The position numbers were made by a program, and so were the translations under genes. From NCBI GenBank assembly GCA_005503055.1, contig SCOX01000004.1, positions 240,586-304,585 of the forward strand: 64,000 nt of DNA, read 5' to 3'. Within the stretch, counting starts at the first letter, position 1. Every line of letters begins with the position of its first letter. Shown here piece after piece: positions 8,331 through 17,700 of this stretch. The notes beneath the pieces were generated by a model. That model was not told the DNA's origin, did no database searches, and saw only the letters and a program-made list of their open reading frames with translations. The DNA is from Lysobacteraceae bacterium P. GTDB taxonomy: Bacteria > Pseudomonadota > Gammaproteobacteria > Xanthomonadales > Xanthomonadaceae.

Positions 8331-8822
8331 TTACTTCGCCGAACGCTTGAGGTTGTACGGCAGCGAACTCTCGATCGGCTTGCCTTCCAGGTCGAGCAGG
8401 CGGATCTCGTCGTGCGAGAGGATCGCGAACTGGCGGTCGTTGTCGCTCTTGCTGTTGGGATCCAGGCGCAGGCGCTGGTTGTCCTGTTCCACCGTCCAGG
8501 TGCCGTCGCCCTTCAGTTCGGGCGCCGAACGCCCCTGGTAGGACTCGCTGATGGTGTACGTGCCGTCCGCCGCCAGCACGATGCGCGTGTCGATGCCGGG
8601 GCAGTCGGCGCAGGGCAAGGTGCCGGTGAACGTGCCGGCGAAGGCCTTCACGTCGAACGGCGCGCTCTGCGCAGACGGGCGCGCATCGGCGGCGGGCGCG
8701 GGCGTCACGGGCTCGGCTGCCGGCGCGGCGGTTTCCTCGGGCGCCTGCGGCTTGCATGCGGACAGCGCCGCGAGGGTGAGCGTGGCGAGCAGGAAGGCAC
8801 GTGTCATCGCGAAGTTCGACAT
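8331..8822 (-). CDS. NlpE-type copper-resistance-like lipoprotein
   Basis: A 163-aa predicted outer-membrane lipoprotein. The signal peptide ends in the lipobox LSAC with Cys23 as the lipidated residue, followed by an Ala/Pro-rich linker (about 24-50). The globular part contains FTGTLPCADCPGIDTRI, the CxxC motif of the NlpE N-terminal domain, and then the WTVEQDNQRLRL barrel strands. NlpE in Escherichia coli senses surface attachment and lipoprotein-sorting stress through Cpx; here only the NlpE-N barrel is present. The first ATG at 8822 is used; a second in-frame Met at 8807 is also possible. It is 23 bp upstream of the HerA-like gene stop on the same strand. Confidence 0.85.
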   Translation of the reverse strand: MSNFAMTRAFLLATLTLAALSACKPQAPEETAAPAAEPVTPAPAADARPSAQSAPFDVKAFAGTFTGTLPCADCPGIDTRIVLAADGTYTISESYQGRSAPELKGDGTWTVEQDNQRLRLDPNSKSDNDRQFAILSHDEIRLLDLEGKPIESSLPYNLKRSAK

Positions 8823-8844
8823 GGGGGGTCCTTGTATTGGGGAG

Positions 8845-10371
8845 TCAGCGCTTGCCGCCGAAAATGCTGCCCAGCAAGCCGCGCACGATCTGCTGGCCGA
8901 TGCGGTTGCCGACGGTGCGCGCGGTCTGCTTGGCCATCGTCTCGACCATGCCTTGCCGGCGTTTCGTGCCGAACACGGCGTCCTTGACCGACTGGCCGAA
9001 ACCGCTGTCCTCGGCTTCGTCCTGATCGCGCGTGCGCGCCGGCGGTGCCTTGGCCTGTTGCGTCGCCGCTTCCGCGCGAGCGACGAGCATCTCGGCCGCC
9101 GAATCGCGGTCGATACGGTTGTCGTACTTGTGCCCCACCGGACTGCCCGATCGAACCTGGGCGCGTTCCGCCTCGGCAATGGCGCCCATGCGACACCGTG
9201 GCGGTGCGATCAGCGTCTTCTCCACCGGCATCGGCGCGCCCTTTTCCTGCAGCGTCGACACCAGCGCCTCGCCCGTGCCGAGCTGGGAGATCGTCCTGGC
9301 CACGTCCAGCGCCGGGTTCGGCACGAAGGTCTCGGCGGCCGTCTTCACCGCCTTCTGGTCGCGCGGGGTGAACGCACGCAGCGCGTGCTGCACGCGATTG
9401 CCGAGCTGGCCGAGGATGTCGTCGGGCACGTCGTCGGGGAACTGCGAGCAGAAGTACACGCCCACGCCCTTGGAACGGATCAGCCGCACCACCTGTTCCA
9501 CGCGCTGCCGCAGCGCGGGCGGTGCGTCGTCGAACAACAGGTGCGCTTCGTCGAAGACGAACACGAGCCTGGGCTTGTCCAGGTCGCCCACTTCCGGCAG
9601 CGACTCGAACAGTTCCGACAGCAGCCACAGCAGGAAGCTCGAATACAGCCGCGGCTTGAGCACCAGTTGCTCGGAAGCGAGCACGTTGACCACGCCGCGG
9701 CCGTCGGTCGTGGTGCGCATCAGATCGGCCAGCTCCAGCGCGGGCTCGCCGAAGAACAGCTCGCCGCCTTCCTGTTCCAGACGCAGCAGCGCGCGCTGGA
9801 TCGCGCCGATCGACTGCGCGCTGACCAGGCCGTAGCTGGTGGAGATGTCCTTGCGTTCGGCCGCGACCAGTCCGAGCAGGGCGCGCAGATCTTCCAGGTC
9901 GAGCAGCAGCAGGCCGCGATCGTCGGCGAGCTTGAAGACGATGTCGAGCACGCCGGACTGCGTGTCGTTGAGTTCGAGCACGCGCGAGAGCAGGGTCGGC
10001 CCCATTTCGCTCACGGTCGTGCGGATCGGATGACCGAGCTTGCCGAACAGGTCCCAGAACACCACCGGATTGGCTTCGTTCGCGTAGCCGTCGATGCCGA
10101 TTTCGGCCACGCGCGCCTGCAGTTTCTCGTTCGCGGCGCCCGGCATCGCCAGGCCCGCCACGTCGCCCTTCACATCGGCCAGGAACACCGGCACGCCCAA
10201 GCGCGAGAACCCTTCGGCCAAGGTCATCAGCGTCACCGTCTTGCCCGTGCCGGTGGCGCCGGCGACCAGGCCGTGGCGGTTGCCGAACTTCGGCAGCAGG
10301 ACGACGTGGCCCTGCGTCTCGGGCAGCGATTGCGGTGTGGTGACGGCCTTGCCAAGCAGGATCGGGTCCAT
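8845..10371 (-). CDS. HerA-like helicase/ATPase (DUF853, YjgR family)
   Basis: A 508-aa P-loop ATPase of the DUF853/YjgR group. The Walker A motif is GATGTGKTVT (about residues 39-48), and Walker B is LVFVFDEAHLLFDDAPPALR around residue 270. The opening ILLGKAVTTP and the Gly-rich C-terminal tail (NRIGQQIVRGLLGSIFGGKR) are typical. Between them is a DQDEAEDSG linker. Members are homologous to the archaeal HerA translocase and are presumed DNA-binding, but the bacterial YjgR type has no established role. ATG at 10371 gives the family N-terminus MDPILLGK. It is divergent from the transglycosylase gene across about 195 bp. Confidence 0.9.
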   Translation of the reverse strand: MDPILLGKAVTTPQSLPETQGHVVLLPKFGNRHGLVAGATGTGKTVTLMTLAEGFSRLGVPVFLADVKGDVAGLAMPGAANEKLQARVAEIGIDGYANEANPVVFWDLFGKLGHPIRTTVSEMGPTLLSRVLELNDTQSGVLDIVFKLADDRGLLLLDLEDLRALLGLVAAERKDISTSYGLVSAQSIGAIQRALLRLEQEGGELFFGEPALELADLMRTTTDGRGVVNVLASEQLVLKPRLYSSFLLWLLSELFESLPEVGDLDKPRLVFVFDEAHLLFDDAPPALRQRVEQVVRLIRSKGVGVYFCSQFPDDVPDDILGQLGNRVQHALRAFTPRDQKAVKTAAETFVPNPALDVARTISQLGTGEALVSTLQEKGAPMPVEKTLIAPPRCRMGAIAEAERAQVRSGSPVGHKYDNRIDRDSAAEMLVARAEAATQQAKAPPARTRDQDEAEDSGFGQSVKDAVFGTKRRQGMVETMAKQTARTVGNRIGQQIVRGLLGSIFGGKR

Positions 10372-10566
10372 GGGTGGATCTCGGGGGAATTGCGGCGATT
10401 CTAGGGGGCGGCGCGCACGGCCGTGTTCAGATTGCGAAATCCGCGCGGCCGGCGCCGTTCATTCGCCACGATGCGGTTTTCGGACAGGGTTTTCGGACAG
10501 ATCCGCTTGTCGCGCGCGCATGCGGCCGGATACGCTGCGGAGCCCCCGCATACGTTGCTGCAGTCC

Positions 10567-12123
10567 ATGCCCGTTCTTGCCCGTACTTCTGCCGCGCTGA
10601 TCGCGTTCGGCCTCATCGTCCTGATGCCCGACGCACACGCGTTGTCCAAGCGCGACCAGGCCGCCGTGGAGGCCCTCAACCAGCGCATGCAGGCGGCCGA
10701 GACCCGCTACCGCGAGGGGTTGGTGAAGACCGGCAATGCCGATCCCGCCGGGCGTACCGAGGTCGACGCCGCGCTGGAGGACATGGAAGACGTGATGGCC
10801 GCCTGCGTGAAGCAGAAGGGCTGCTCGCCCACGACCATGCTCACCGCCTACAAGCGCCTGCTGAAGCAGAACGCCGATCTGGCGCTGGGCGACGAAGTCC
10901 CCGAGGACAACGACGACGAAGGCGCCGGCAGCATCACCGCCGACGTGCCCGAGGCCGCGCGCGCCGCCGCGCTGCTCAGCGCCGACGGCCAGCAGTTCGT
11001 GAAGATGGTGCAGTACAACCCGGCCGTGCAGGCGGGCATCCGCCGCTGGCTCACCGACATGCGGCCGTCGCTGATCGACAGCTTCGAGAACTACCAGTAC
11101 CTGCGCCAGACGATGTGGCCGCAGTTCCAGCGCGCCGGCCTGCCGGAGGCGCTGCTGTTCGGCGTGATGGCGAAGGAGTCCAACGGTCGCGTGCATTCGA
11201 CCTCGCGCGCGGGCGCGGCGGGCCCGATGCAGTTCATGTACGCCACCGGCCGCCGCTTCGGCCTGGGCGAGGACGGCACCGGTTTCGACACCCGTTACGA
11301 CGCGCGCGCTTCCGCCGCCGCCGCGGCGGAGTATTTCAACGAACGACTGGGCACGCTCAACCGCAGCATCGAGCTGTCGCTGGCCGCGTACAACGGCGGC
11401 GAAGGCCGCGCGCAGCGCGTCTACAACACGACCGGCGGGCGCAATTTCTGGGACGAGTCGGTCTACAACCAGTTCCCGGCCGAAACCCGCGACTACGTGC
11501 CGATGGTGATCGCCGCGGCGTGGCTGTTCCTGCATCCGAAGGAATATGGGCTGACCTTCCCCAAGGTCGACCCGCGTCCGGCGCCGTTGCGCCTGGCCAA
11601 GCCCAGCTCGATCTACGAGCTGACCATCTGCCTGGGCAACGGCGGCACGCGCGAGGGCTTCATGCGCGCACTGCGCAACCTCAACCCGCGCTATGAAGCC
11701 GACCGCTACCTGCCGGCCGGCACCATGCTCAACGCCACCACGAAGATCGTCGGCCTGTACGGGCGCTACTGCACGCAGGGCCAGCGCGCCGAACTGGCGC
11801 ACACGCTGGTGATGAGCGATGCCTCGACCGCGATCGTGCGCACCGGGCCGGTGACGCCGGTGTCCGCGGACGACGTCGTCTACGAGGCCGAGAGCGCCGG
11901 CACCGGTTCGGCCGGTGCGGTCGTCGCCAGTGCGGCGGGGCGTCCGAAGCCCAAGCCGACCAAGCCCTCGACCTACACCGTCAAGCGCGGCGAAACGCTC
12001 ACCGCCATCGCGCAGAAGTTCCAGTGCGACACCGGCGACCTGGCGAAGGCGAACAAGCTCAAGGCGCCGCGTTTCGCGATCAAGCCGGGCCAGAAGCTCA
12101 AGCTCAACGGCTGCGAAGGTTGA
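10567..12123 (+). CDS. membrane-bound lytic murein transglycosylase, MltD-like, with LysM
   Basis: A 518-aa secreted peptidoglycan lytic transglycosylase. Residues 1-24 form a signal peptide (cleavage after DAHA). The SLT domain follows, with the catalytic Glu in MAKESNG, the AGPMQFM motif, and LAAYNGGEGR. The C-terminus carries one LysM module (YTVKRGETLTAIAQKF ... IKPGQKLKLNG), so it binds and cleaves glycan strands in the periplasm. A ~120-residue N-terminal region rich in Asp/Glu is less conserved. ATG 10567 is chosen because it starts the signal peptide; longer in-frame starts at 10423 would bury it. No lipobox is visible. Confidence 0.9.
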   Translation: MPVLARTSAALIAFGLIVLMPDAHALSKRDQAAVEALNQRMQAAETRYREGLVKTGNADPAGRTEVDAALEDMEDVMAACVKQKGCSPTTMLTAYKRLLKQNADLALGDEVPEDNDDEGAGSITADVPEAARAAALLSADGQQFVKMVQYNPAVQAGIRRWLTDMRPSLIDSFENYQYLRQTMWPQFQRAGLPEALLFGVMAKESNGRVHSTSRAGAAGPMQFMYATGRRFGLGEDGTGFDTRYDARASAAAAAEYFNERLGTLNRSIELSLAAYNGGEGRAQRVYNTTGGRNFWDESVYNQFPAETRDYVPMVIAAAWLFLHPKEYGLTFPKVDPRPAPLRLAKPSSIYELTICLGNGGTREGFMRALRNLNPRYEADRYLPAGTMLNATTKIVGLYGRYCTQGQRAELAHTLVMSDASTAIVRTGPVTPVSADDVVYEAESAGTGSAGAVVASAAGRPKPKPTKPSTYTVKRGETLTAIAQKFQCDTGDLAKANKLKAPRFAIKPGQKLKLNGCEG

Positions 12124-12150
12124 GTCGCGCCGCCTGACACTCCATGCTGG

Positions 12151-12181
12151 CCCCACCACAGGGAGAAGGGGGTGGGGCATG
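12151..12181 (+). repeat. short dispersed repeat supplying the next gene's start
   Basis: CCCCACC (12151-12157) pairs with GGTGGGG (12171-12177) around GGGAGAAGG. The ATG of the following gene lies immediately in the repeat end (GGGGCATGG), so the repeat appears to provide both a purine-rich ribosome-binding stretch and the start codon. It resembles elements at 8231-8267 and 18682-18717. Confidence 0.45.
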
Positions 12182-12832
12182 GTCTGGGACAAGATCGTTC
12201 GTCTGTTCGGGCGCGGTCGCGCGTCGGCGGCATCCGCGCATGATGCGCCGACGCTGCAGGAGCAAGTGGAAGAACTGCGCGGCTACATCGCCCGCGACCT
12301 GCGCGGTGGCTACGTCGAACCCGACGCGGTCGTCGACAACGCGCTGGAAGTCCTGGAGCTGCAGCCGCACGGCGAGGACGTGTTGCGCGATCACGCCCGG
12401 CGCATCCTCGAAGAGGAAACCGCGGTCTACCACCACGATGCCGCTGGCTGGCCGGACGTGACCGACCACGACCGTCTCGAACAGGCCTTCGCCACGCTGG
12501 AGTCGCAGGGCGTGGTGTGCCGGCAGAACTTCACCTGCTGCGGGACCTGTGGCGTGGCGGAAATCGGCGACGAAATGCAGGCGGCCCGCGAGCGCGGCGC
12601 CGCGGTCAACGGTTACGCCTTCTTCCACATGCAGGACACCGAGCGCGCGGTCGAAGGCGGCGGCCTGTGGCTCAACTACGGCGCGACCGAGGAAGGCGAG
12701 GACGCCGCATTGACGGTGGGCCGGGCGATCGCCGACGCCTTCCGCACGACCGGCCTGGCGGTCGACTGGGAAGGCGACTGGGGCAAGCGCATCCACGTGC
12801 CGCTGCAATGGCAGCGACGGTTGGCCCTGTGA
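12179..12832 (+). CDS. DUF6891 family protein
   Basis: A 217-aa soluble protein with the DUF6891 pattern: FTCCGTCGVAEIGDE (Cys-x-x-Cys pair and Asp/Glu cluster, about residues 118-132), GYAFFHMQDTERAV and GGGLWLNYGA, ending in a W-x-G-x-x-x-K-R-I-x-V motif. The function of the family is unknown. The Cys pair might bind metal, but no partner motif confirms that. The ATG at 12179 sits inside a dispersed repeat, with GGGAGAAGG just upstream as the best ribosome-binding candidate. The stop overlaps the next gene's possible GTG start (GTGA). Confidence 0.75.
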   Translation: MVWDKIVRLFGRGRASAASAHDAPTLQEQVEELRGYIARDLRGGYVEPDAVVDNALEVLELQPHGEDVLRDHARRILEEETAVYHHDAAGWPDVTDHDRLEQAFATLESQGVVCRQNFTCCGTCGVAEIGDEMQAARERGAAVNGYAFFHMQDTERAVEGGGLWLNYGATEEGEDAALTVGRAIADAFRTTGLAVDWEGDWGKRIHVPLQWQRRLAL

Positions 12833-13527
12833 CGGCGCACCCTGCGACAGCCCATGCCGTGGCGCGCACGCCGGCCGTGCTGGCGGCGGCCGTCGCCGCC
12901 TGTGCGCTGCTCGCCATCGCCGGCGCGTACTGGCCAGCGATGCCGTGGCTGCACTGGATCTTCAAGCCGCTGACGACGCTGCTGATCGCATGGACGGTGT
13001 GGCGCGCGACTTCGGCGCTACCGCGCTATCGCGCGTGGTTGCTGGTAGGTCTGGGCTTGTCGACGCTCGGCGACGTGTTCCTGATGCTGCCAGTCGAATC
13101 GATCGACGCCTTCGTGCCGGGGCTGGCGAGCTTCCTGCTCGCGCACCTGGCCTATCTGTTCGCATTGCGCCAGCGCGGCCGCTGGTTCGCGGCGGCATGG
13201 CCGTTCGCGCTGTACGCCCTGGTCGCGGGCCTGGTGTTGTCGAAGCTCTGGCCCGGGTTGCCCGAGCCGCTGCGCGTACCGGTCGTCGTGTACGTGGTCG
13301 TGCTCGCGATGATGGCCGCGCAGGCGCTGGCGGTGTGGTGGCGTCATCGCGATCCCGCGAGCGCGAGTGCGGCGTGGGGCGGGGCGTGCTTCGTGTTGTC
13401 GGACGCGTTGCTGGCGTGGGACCGTTTCGTCGCGCCGTTCGCAGCCGCGTCGCTGGCGGTGTTGGCGAGCTACTGGCTGGCGCAGTGGGGGCTGGCGCGT
13501 TCGGCGCGCGTGGCGGAAAGCAGGTAG
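12829..13527 (+). CDS. lysoplasmalogenase (YhhN/TMEM86 family)
   Basis: A 232-aa integral membrane protein with about eight hydrophobic segments. YhhN-family marks are KPLTTLLIAW near the first loop, LGDVFLMLP in the middle, and GACFVLSDALLAWDRF near the C-terminus. The Asp residues of the last two motifs are the presumed catalytic ones in the TMEM86/YhhN lysoplasmalogenase family, which cleave the vinyl-ether bond of lysoplasmalogens. Start choice is ambiguous: GTG 12829 overlaps the upstream stop (GTGA), as often in this genome, while ATG 12808 would add seven residues. A CGTCATT palindromic repeat begins 2 bp after the stop. Confidence 0.85.
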   Translation: MTAHPATAHAVARTPAVLAAAVAACALLAIAGAYWPAMPWLHWIFKPLTTLLIAWTVWRATSALPRYRAWLLVGLGLSTLGDVFLMLPVESIDAFVPGLASFLLAHLAYLFALRQRGRWFAAAWPFALYALVAGLVLSKLWPGLPEPLRVPVVVYVVVLAMMAAQALAVWWRHRDPASASAAWGGACFVLSDALLAWDRFVAPFAAASLAVLASYWLAQWGLARSARVAESR

Positions 13528-13528
13528 T

Positions 13529-13555
13529 CGTCATTCCCGCGAAGGCGGGAATCCA
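13529..13555. repeat. CGTCATTCCCGCGAAGGCGGGAAT palindromic repeat
   Basis: A 27-bp element whose ATTCCCGC and GCGGGAAT halves form an 8-bp stem over GAAG. It starts directly after the lysoplasmalogenase stop. It is the same family as the two arms at 16409-16435 and 16489-16515. Elements of this type are abundant between genes in xanthomonads, and here it may also act as a weak 3' hairpin. Confidence 0.7.
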
Positions 13556-13606
13556 GCCGGCGCAGGCATCACGGCTCGTCGGAAGGGCCGCGCTGAAACC
13601 CATCAT

Positions 13607-13679
13607 GTAGCCAGGTAAGCGCTGCGCACCCGGGGTTCGGGCGTGCAGCCCCCGGGTGCGCTGCGCTTACCCGGGCTAC
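13607..13679. repeat. GTAG-type REP pair (BIME-like)
   Basis: Two inverted units begin with GTAG and end with CTAC. The arms are GTAGCCAGGTAAGCGCTGCG... and ...CGCTGCGCTTACCCGGGCTAC, with internal CCCGGG stems. It lies between the convergent ends of the lysoplasmalogenase and psd genes. GTAG-headed REPs are known from Stenotrophomonas and relatives, where a TnpA-REP (RAYT) transposase mobilises them; no RAYT gene is in this window. A second pair is at 18875-18960. Confidence 0.75.
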
Positions 13680-13689
13680 GTGGCCACGC

Positions 13690-14535
13690 TCAGCCGATCC
13701 GCGTGGCCAGTTTCTGGCCCAGGCGCACGGGCGATTCGGCGTGCAGCGACGGATCGAGTGTCGCCACGCCCGCAGGCAACAGCACGATCACTGTCGAACC
13801 ATAGTTGAAACGTGCCATCTCCGCGAAGCGCTCGATGGTGATGTTCTCGCTGCGGAAATCCTTGCGATTGATCCGGTCGCCGTATGCGGGGATTTCCTCG
13901 CCGCTCCACACCGTTTCCACGCCCGACACCAGCAGCGCGCCGACCATCACCATCGCCATCGGCCCGAAGTCGGTGTCGAAGTGGCACACCAGCCGCTCGT
14001 TGCGCGCGAACAGGCGCGGCACGTTCGCCACGGCCGCGGTGCCGACGCTGAACAGGCGGCCGGGCACGTGCACCGTCTCGCGAAGCGTGCCCGTCCAGGG
14101 CATGTGCACGCGGTGGTAGTCGCGCGGCGAGAGGTACACCGTGGCGAACAGACCGTCGTGGAACGGCCGCGCATCGGCCTCGTCGCCGAGCAACTCGGCA
14201 GCGGTGAATGACTGCCCCTTGGCCTGGAAGATGCGGCCGTCCTCGATCGGGCCGCACTGGCTGACGTGGCCGTCGGCCGGCATCAGCAATGCGCGCGGAT
14301 CCGGATCGGCGACGCGCGCGCCCGGCTTCAGGGCGCGGGTGAAGAAGGCGTTGAACGTGGGGTACTTCGTCGGATCCGACTGCATGGCTTCGCCCAGATC
14401 CACGCCGAAGCGGCGCGTCACCGTATCGATCAGCCACTGCTTCAAGCGCGGGCTGTCCGAATAGGCGAGCGAGCGCGCCATCGAGGACAGCAGGCGGTGC
14501 GGCAGGACGTAGGTGAGGGCAGTGACCAGGCTCAT
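13690..14535 (-). CDS. psd: phosphatidylserine decarboxylase proenzyme
   Basis: A 281-aa membrane-associated enzyme that makes phosphatidylethanolamine from phosphatidylserine. It is a pyruvoyl enzyme: the self-cleavage motif appears as YGST with Ser247, which becomes the pyruvoyl group of the 35-residue alpha chain (the more usual reading is LGST). The autocatalytic Asp is in MPADGHVS and the His in [13 protein letters not shown]. The N-terminus ([16 protein letters not shown]) is the usual PSD-B type. The ATG at 14535 gives the normal length. Its 3' end faces a REP pair. Confidence 0.95.
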   Translation of the reverse strand: MSLVTALTYVLPHRLLSSMARSLAYSDSPRLKQWLIDTVTRRFGVDLGEAMQSDPTKYPTFNAFFTRALKPGARVADPDPRALLMPADGHVSQCGPIEDGRIFQAKGQSFTAAELLGDEADARPFHDGLFATVYLSPRDYHRVHMPWTGTLRETVHVPGRLFSVGTAAVANVPRLFARNERLVCHFDTDFGPMAMVMVGALLVSGVETVWSGEEIPAYGDRINRKDFRSENITIERFAEMARFNYGSTVIVLLPAGVATLDPSLHAESPVRLGQKLATRIG

Positions 14536-14599
14536 GTCGTTATCGGGTTCGGGCGCGCGCGCAAGGACGGAAGGCGCGAAGCCCTCCGCGAGACTAGGT

Positions 14600-15247
14600 T
14601 TACTTCGGCGACGCCTGCGTCAACGCCGTCATGTCGGCGGCGATGGCGAGCGGGTCGAACGGCGGCTGCACGATGCCGGTCATGCGCCCCTGCGGATCGA
14701 GCACCGCCATCGTCGCGCTGTGATCGACGCTGTACTGGTCGGCCGGGATGCCCTCCGGCGGCGGGACCTTGGCGAAGACCATGCTCAGCGATTTGGCGAA
14801 GCTCTCCAGCGCCGGGATGTCGGCGGTGGCGGCGATCGTGTCGCGGTGGAAGGCGTGGGCGTACTCGCCGATCCGGTCGGGCGTGTCGCGCTCGGGATCG
14901 ACCGAGACGAACAGCAGGCGCGGACGCGTGGTTTCCGGCAACGCGGCCCACTGCTTCTGCGCCTTGGCCATCTCGGCCAGCGTGGTCGGGCAGACGTCGG
15001 GGCAGTGCGTGAAGCCGAGGAAGACCAGCGTCCAGTGGCCCTTGAGCTCGCCCGGCACCAGCGGCGTGCCGTCGGACTGGCGCAGCGTGAAGGCAGGCAG
15101 CGTGCGCGCCGGTTCGAACAGGCGCACGGCCCGGGTCGCCGGCAGCGAGGACTTGGCCGAAGGCGCGAAGAAGTGCTGTGCGGCCCACAGGCCGAGGGCC
15201 GCGGCGAGGGCGGCGATCAGGACATAGATCGTGGTGCGGTTGAACAT
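14600..15247 (-). CDS. SCO family copper-binding protein
   Basis: A 215-aa periplasm-facing, membrane-anchored protein of the SCO1/SenC family used in copper delivery to cytochrome oxidase. An N-terminal membrane segment (about 7-25) is followed by a thioredoxin fold with the copper ligands Cys-x-x-x-Cys in THCPDVCP and the distal His in [20 protein letters not shown] is another family signature. ATG at 15247 gives the anchor at once; a longer reading from 15445 has no membrane anchor at its start. It is divergent from prmB across 112 bp, which should hold both promoters. Confidence 0.92.
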   Translation of the reverse strand: MFNRTTIYVLIAALAAALGLWAAQHFFAPSAKSSLPATRAVRLFEPARTLPAFTLRQSDGTPLVPGELKGHWTLVFLGFTHCPDVCPTTLAEMAKAQKQWAALPETTRPRLLFVSVDPERDTPDRIGEYAHAFHRDTIAATADIPALESFAKSLSMVFAKVPPPEGIPADQYSVDHSATMAVLDPQGRMTGIVQPPFDPLAIAADMTALTQASPK

Positions 15248-15359
15248 GGCGACTTCCGGGGCTCCGGGCTGGGCGCGGGCATGATACGCGGGCCGACGCC
15301 TCCATACCGGCCCCCCTATAATCGGCGCCCCCTTCGTCGCCCCTCTGCCAGGCCTCGCC

Positions 15360-16304
15360 ATGACCGCCTCCGCGCCCCCCAGCCCCGTACAGTTCGAGCA
15401 GGTCTCGATCATCGACCTGATCCGTTTCGGCGGCAGCCGCTTCAACGAGGCCGGCCTGACCTTCGGCCACAGCTACGACAACGCGCTGGACGAGGCGACC
15501 CAGCTGGTCCTGCACGCGCTGCACCTGCCGCACGACCTGAGCCCGGTTTACGGCGCCTCGCGCGTGACGGCCGCGGAGCAGGCCAAGGTGCTGGCGCTGT
15601 TCGAACGCCGCGTCAGCGAGCGCGTTCCGGCGGCCTATCTCACCGGCGAGGCGTGGTTCGCCGGCCTGAGTTTCAAGAGCGACCGTCGCGCGCTGGTGCC
15701 GCGTTCGCCGATCGCCGAGCTGATCCCGCACGGCTACGAGCCGTGGCTGGGCGGCCGCGAGATCGAACGCGTGCTCGACCTGTGCACCGGTTCGGGCTGC
15801 ATCGCGATCGCCACCGCGCACTACCACCCGCACTGGCAGGTGGACGGCGTCGACATCAACGACGAGGCGTTGTCGCTCGCGCAGGAAAACAAGCAACGTT
15901 TGCACGCCGACAACGTCACGCTGCGCAAGTCCGACCTGTTCGACCAACTGCAGGGACAGGTGTACGACCTCATCGTCACCAACCCGCCGTACGTCACCAA
16001 CGACGAGACCGACGCACTGCCGCAGGAGTACTCGCACGAACCCGAACTCGGCCTGCGCGCCGGCGACGATGGCCTGGATCTGGCGCTGAAGATCCTGCGC
16101 GACGCACCGGAGCACCTGAGCGGGAACGGCCTGCTGATCTGCGAAGTCGGCGAAGCCGAGAACGCCCTCGTCCAGCTGCTGCCGGAACTGCCGATGGCGT
16201 GGGTGGAATTCAAGGTCGGCCAGATGGGCATCTTCGTGGTCGAGCGTGCGGACCTGGTCGAGCATCACGCGCGTATCAAGCAGCTGGCGGACGCACGTTC
16301 GTAA
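15360..16304 (+). CDS. prmB: ribosomal protein L3 N5-glutamine methyltransferase
   Basis: A 314-aa SAM-dependent methyltransferase that modifies a Gln of ribosomal protein L3. The SAM-binding motif is LDLCTGSGCIAIA, and the catalytic motif is VTNPPYVTNDE, characteristic of N5-glutamine methyltransferases. The N-terminal helical domain has IDLIRFGGSRFNEAGLTFGH, which distinguishes PrmB from PrmC/HemK. As in Escherichia coli it lies just upstream of aroC, here separated by a 292-bp gap with an inverted repeat. Length agrees with the family (about 310). Confidence 0.95.
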   Translation: MTASAPPSPVQFEQVSIIDLIRFGGSRFNEAGLTFGHSYDNALDEATQLVLHALHLPHDLSPVYGASRVTAAEQAKVLALFERRVSERVPAAYLTGEAWFAGLSFKSDRRALVPRSPIAELIPHGYEPWLGGREIERVLDLCTGSGCIAIATAHYHPHWQVDGVDINDEALSLAQENKQRLHADNVTLRKSDLFDQLQGQVYDLIVTNPPYVTNDETDALPQEYSHEPELGLRAGDDGLDLALKILRDAPEHLSGNGLLICEVGEAENALVQLLPELPMAWVEFKVGQMGIFVVERADLVEHHARIKQLADARS

Positions 16305-16408
16305 CGGCGAGCCCGCGCCGGTTGCCTGGAGGCGCCGAACGGGCCGCCAAGTGCCGTCCTGCCGGCCAATGCCGGGCCCGCGTCACGTCACCCTGTCGGA
16401 ACATCACT

Positions 16409-16515
16409 CGTCATCCCAGCGAAAGCTGGGATCCATCTTGCCTCGCGCATCAAGCGACCCGGCCCGTGAAGCAGGAGCAAAGGCAAATTGGATCCAAGCT
16501 TTCGCTGGGATGACG
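16409..16515. repeat. long inverted repeat of CGTCATCCC elements
   Basis: The left arm 16409-16435 (CGTCATCCCAGCGAAAGCTG...) and the right arm 16489-16515 are reverse complements at 26 of 27 positions. They are separated by 53 bp. Each arm also folds alone through ATCCCAGC/GCTGGGAT. It fills most of the prmB-aroC gap. The family member at 13529-13555 is a single arm. In RNA it would form a long cruciform or a terminator-like structure; there is no U-tract. Confidence 0.8.
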
Positions 16516-16596
16516 GATCTGGTGCGATGGCTTTGTTCCTGCAGCAACCAATCCGCGTTGGTACAGTGACCTCCTGACTCCGGCGCAGAGCGATCC

Positions 16597-17700
16597 GTGT
16601 CCAGCAACAGCTTCGGCAAACTCCTCACCGTCACCACCTTCGGCGAAAGCCACGGCCCGGCCATCGGCTGCGTGGTCGACGGCTGCCCGCCGGGCATCGC
16701 CATCGCGCCTGACGACTTCCGCCACGACCTCGAACGCCGCGCCACCGGCCGCACGCGCCACACCTCGCAGCGTCACGAAGCCGACGAGGTCGAGATCCTC
16801 AGCGGCGTTTACGAAGGGCTGACCACGGGCACTCCCATCGCGTTGCTGATCCGCAATACCGACCAGCGCAGCAAGGATTACGCGAAGATCGCCGCGCAGT
16901 TCCGTCCGGGCCATGCCGACTACACCTACTGGCAGAAGTACGGCATCCGCGATCCGCGGGGCGGCGGGCGTTCGTCGGCGCGCGAGACGACCATGCGCGT
17001 GGCCGCCGGCGTGATCGCGAAGAAATGGCTGGCCGAACGCTTCGATGTGCGCGTGCAGGGCTTCCTGTCGCAGATCGGCGAGATCGTGCCGCACGGGTTC
17101 GACCTGTCGGCCGTGGAAAACAACCCGTTCTTCTGGCCCGACACGCGCCAGGTGACGGAGCTGGAGCTGTACATGGACGCGCTGCGCAAGTCCGGCGATT
17201 CGGTCGGCGCGCGCGTGGACGTCATCGCCACCGGCCTGCCGCCGGGCTGGGGCGAACCGATCTACGGCAAGCTCGACGGCGAACTCGCCAGCGCGCTGAT
17301 GAGCATCAACGCGGTGAAGGGCGTGGAGATCGGCGACGGCTTCGGCGTGGTGCCGCAGAAGGGCAGCGAACACCGCGACCAGCTCACGCCGCAGGGCTTC
17401 GCCAGCAATCACGCCGGCGGCATCCTCGGCGGCATCAGCACGGGCCAGCCGCTGCGCTGCTCGGTCGCATTCAAGCCGACCTCCAGCCTGCGCCTGCCGA
17501 TCGACAGCCTCGACATCGACGGCAACGTCGCCGAAGTCGTCACCACCGGTCGCCACGACCCCTGCGTCGGCATCCGCGCAACCCCTATCTGCGAAGCCAT
17601 GGTCGCGCTGGTGTTGATGGACCAGGCGTTGCGCCACCGCGCGCAGTGCGGCGACGTGGGCGAGGTGACGCCGCGCGTTCCCGCCGAACGCAATGGCTGA
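16597..17700 (+). CDS. aroC: chorismate synthase
   Basis: A 367-aa FMN-dependent enzyme that converts EPSP to chorismate, the last shikimate step feeding tryptophan and other aromatics. The three signatures are present: [16 protein letters not shown] (about 17-32), [16 protein letters not shown] with the FMN/phosphate loop, and RHDPCVGIR near the C-terminus. The start is GTG at 16597 ([10 protein letters not shown]). It overlaps the following dehydrogenase by 8 bp. Confidence 0.97.
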   Translation: MSSNSFGKLLTVTTFGESHGPAIGCVVDGCPPGIAIAPDDFRHDLERRATGRTRHTSQRHEADEVEILSGVYEGLTTGTPIALLIRNTDQRSKDYAKIAAQFRPGHADYTYWQKYGIRDPRGGGRSSARETTMRVAAGVIAKKWLAERFDVRVQGFLSQIGEIVPHGFDLSAVENNPFFWPDTRQVTELELYMDALRKSGDSVGARVDVIATGLPPGWGEPIYGKLDGELASALMSINAVKGVEIGDGFGVVPQKGSEHRDQLTPQGFASNHAGGILGGISTGQPLRCSVAFKPTSSLRLPIDSLDIDGNVAEVVTTGRHDPCVGIRATPICEAMVALVLMDQALRHRAQCGDVGEVTPRVPAERNG

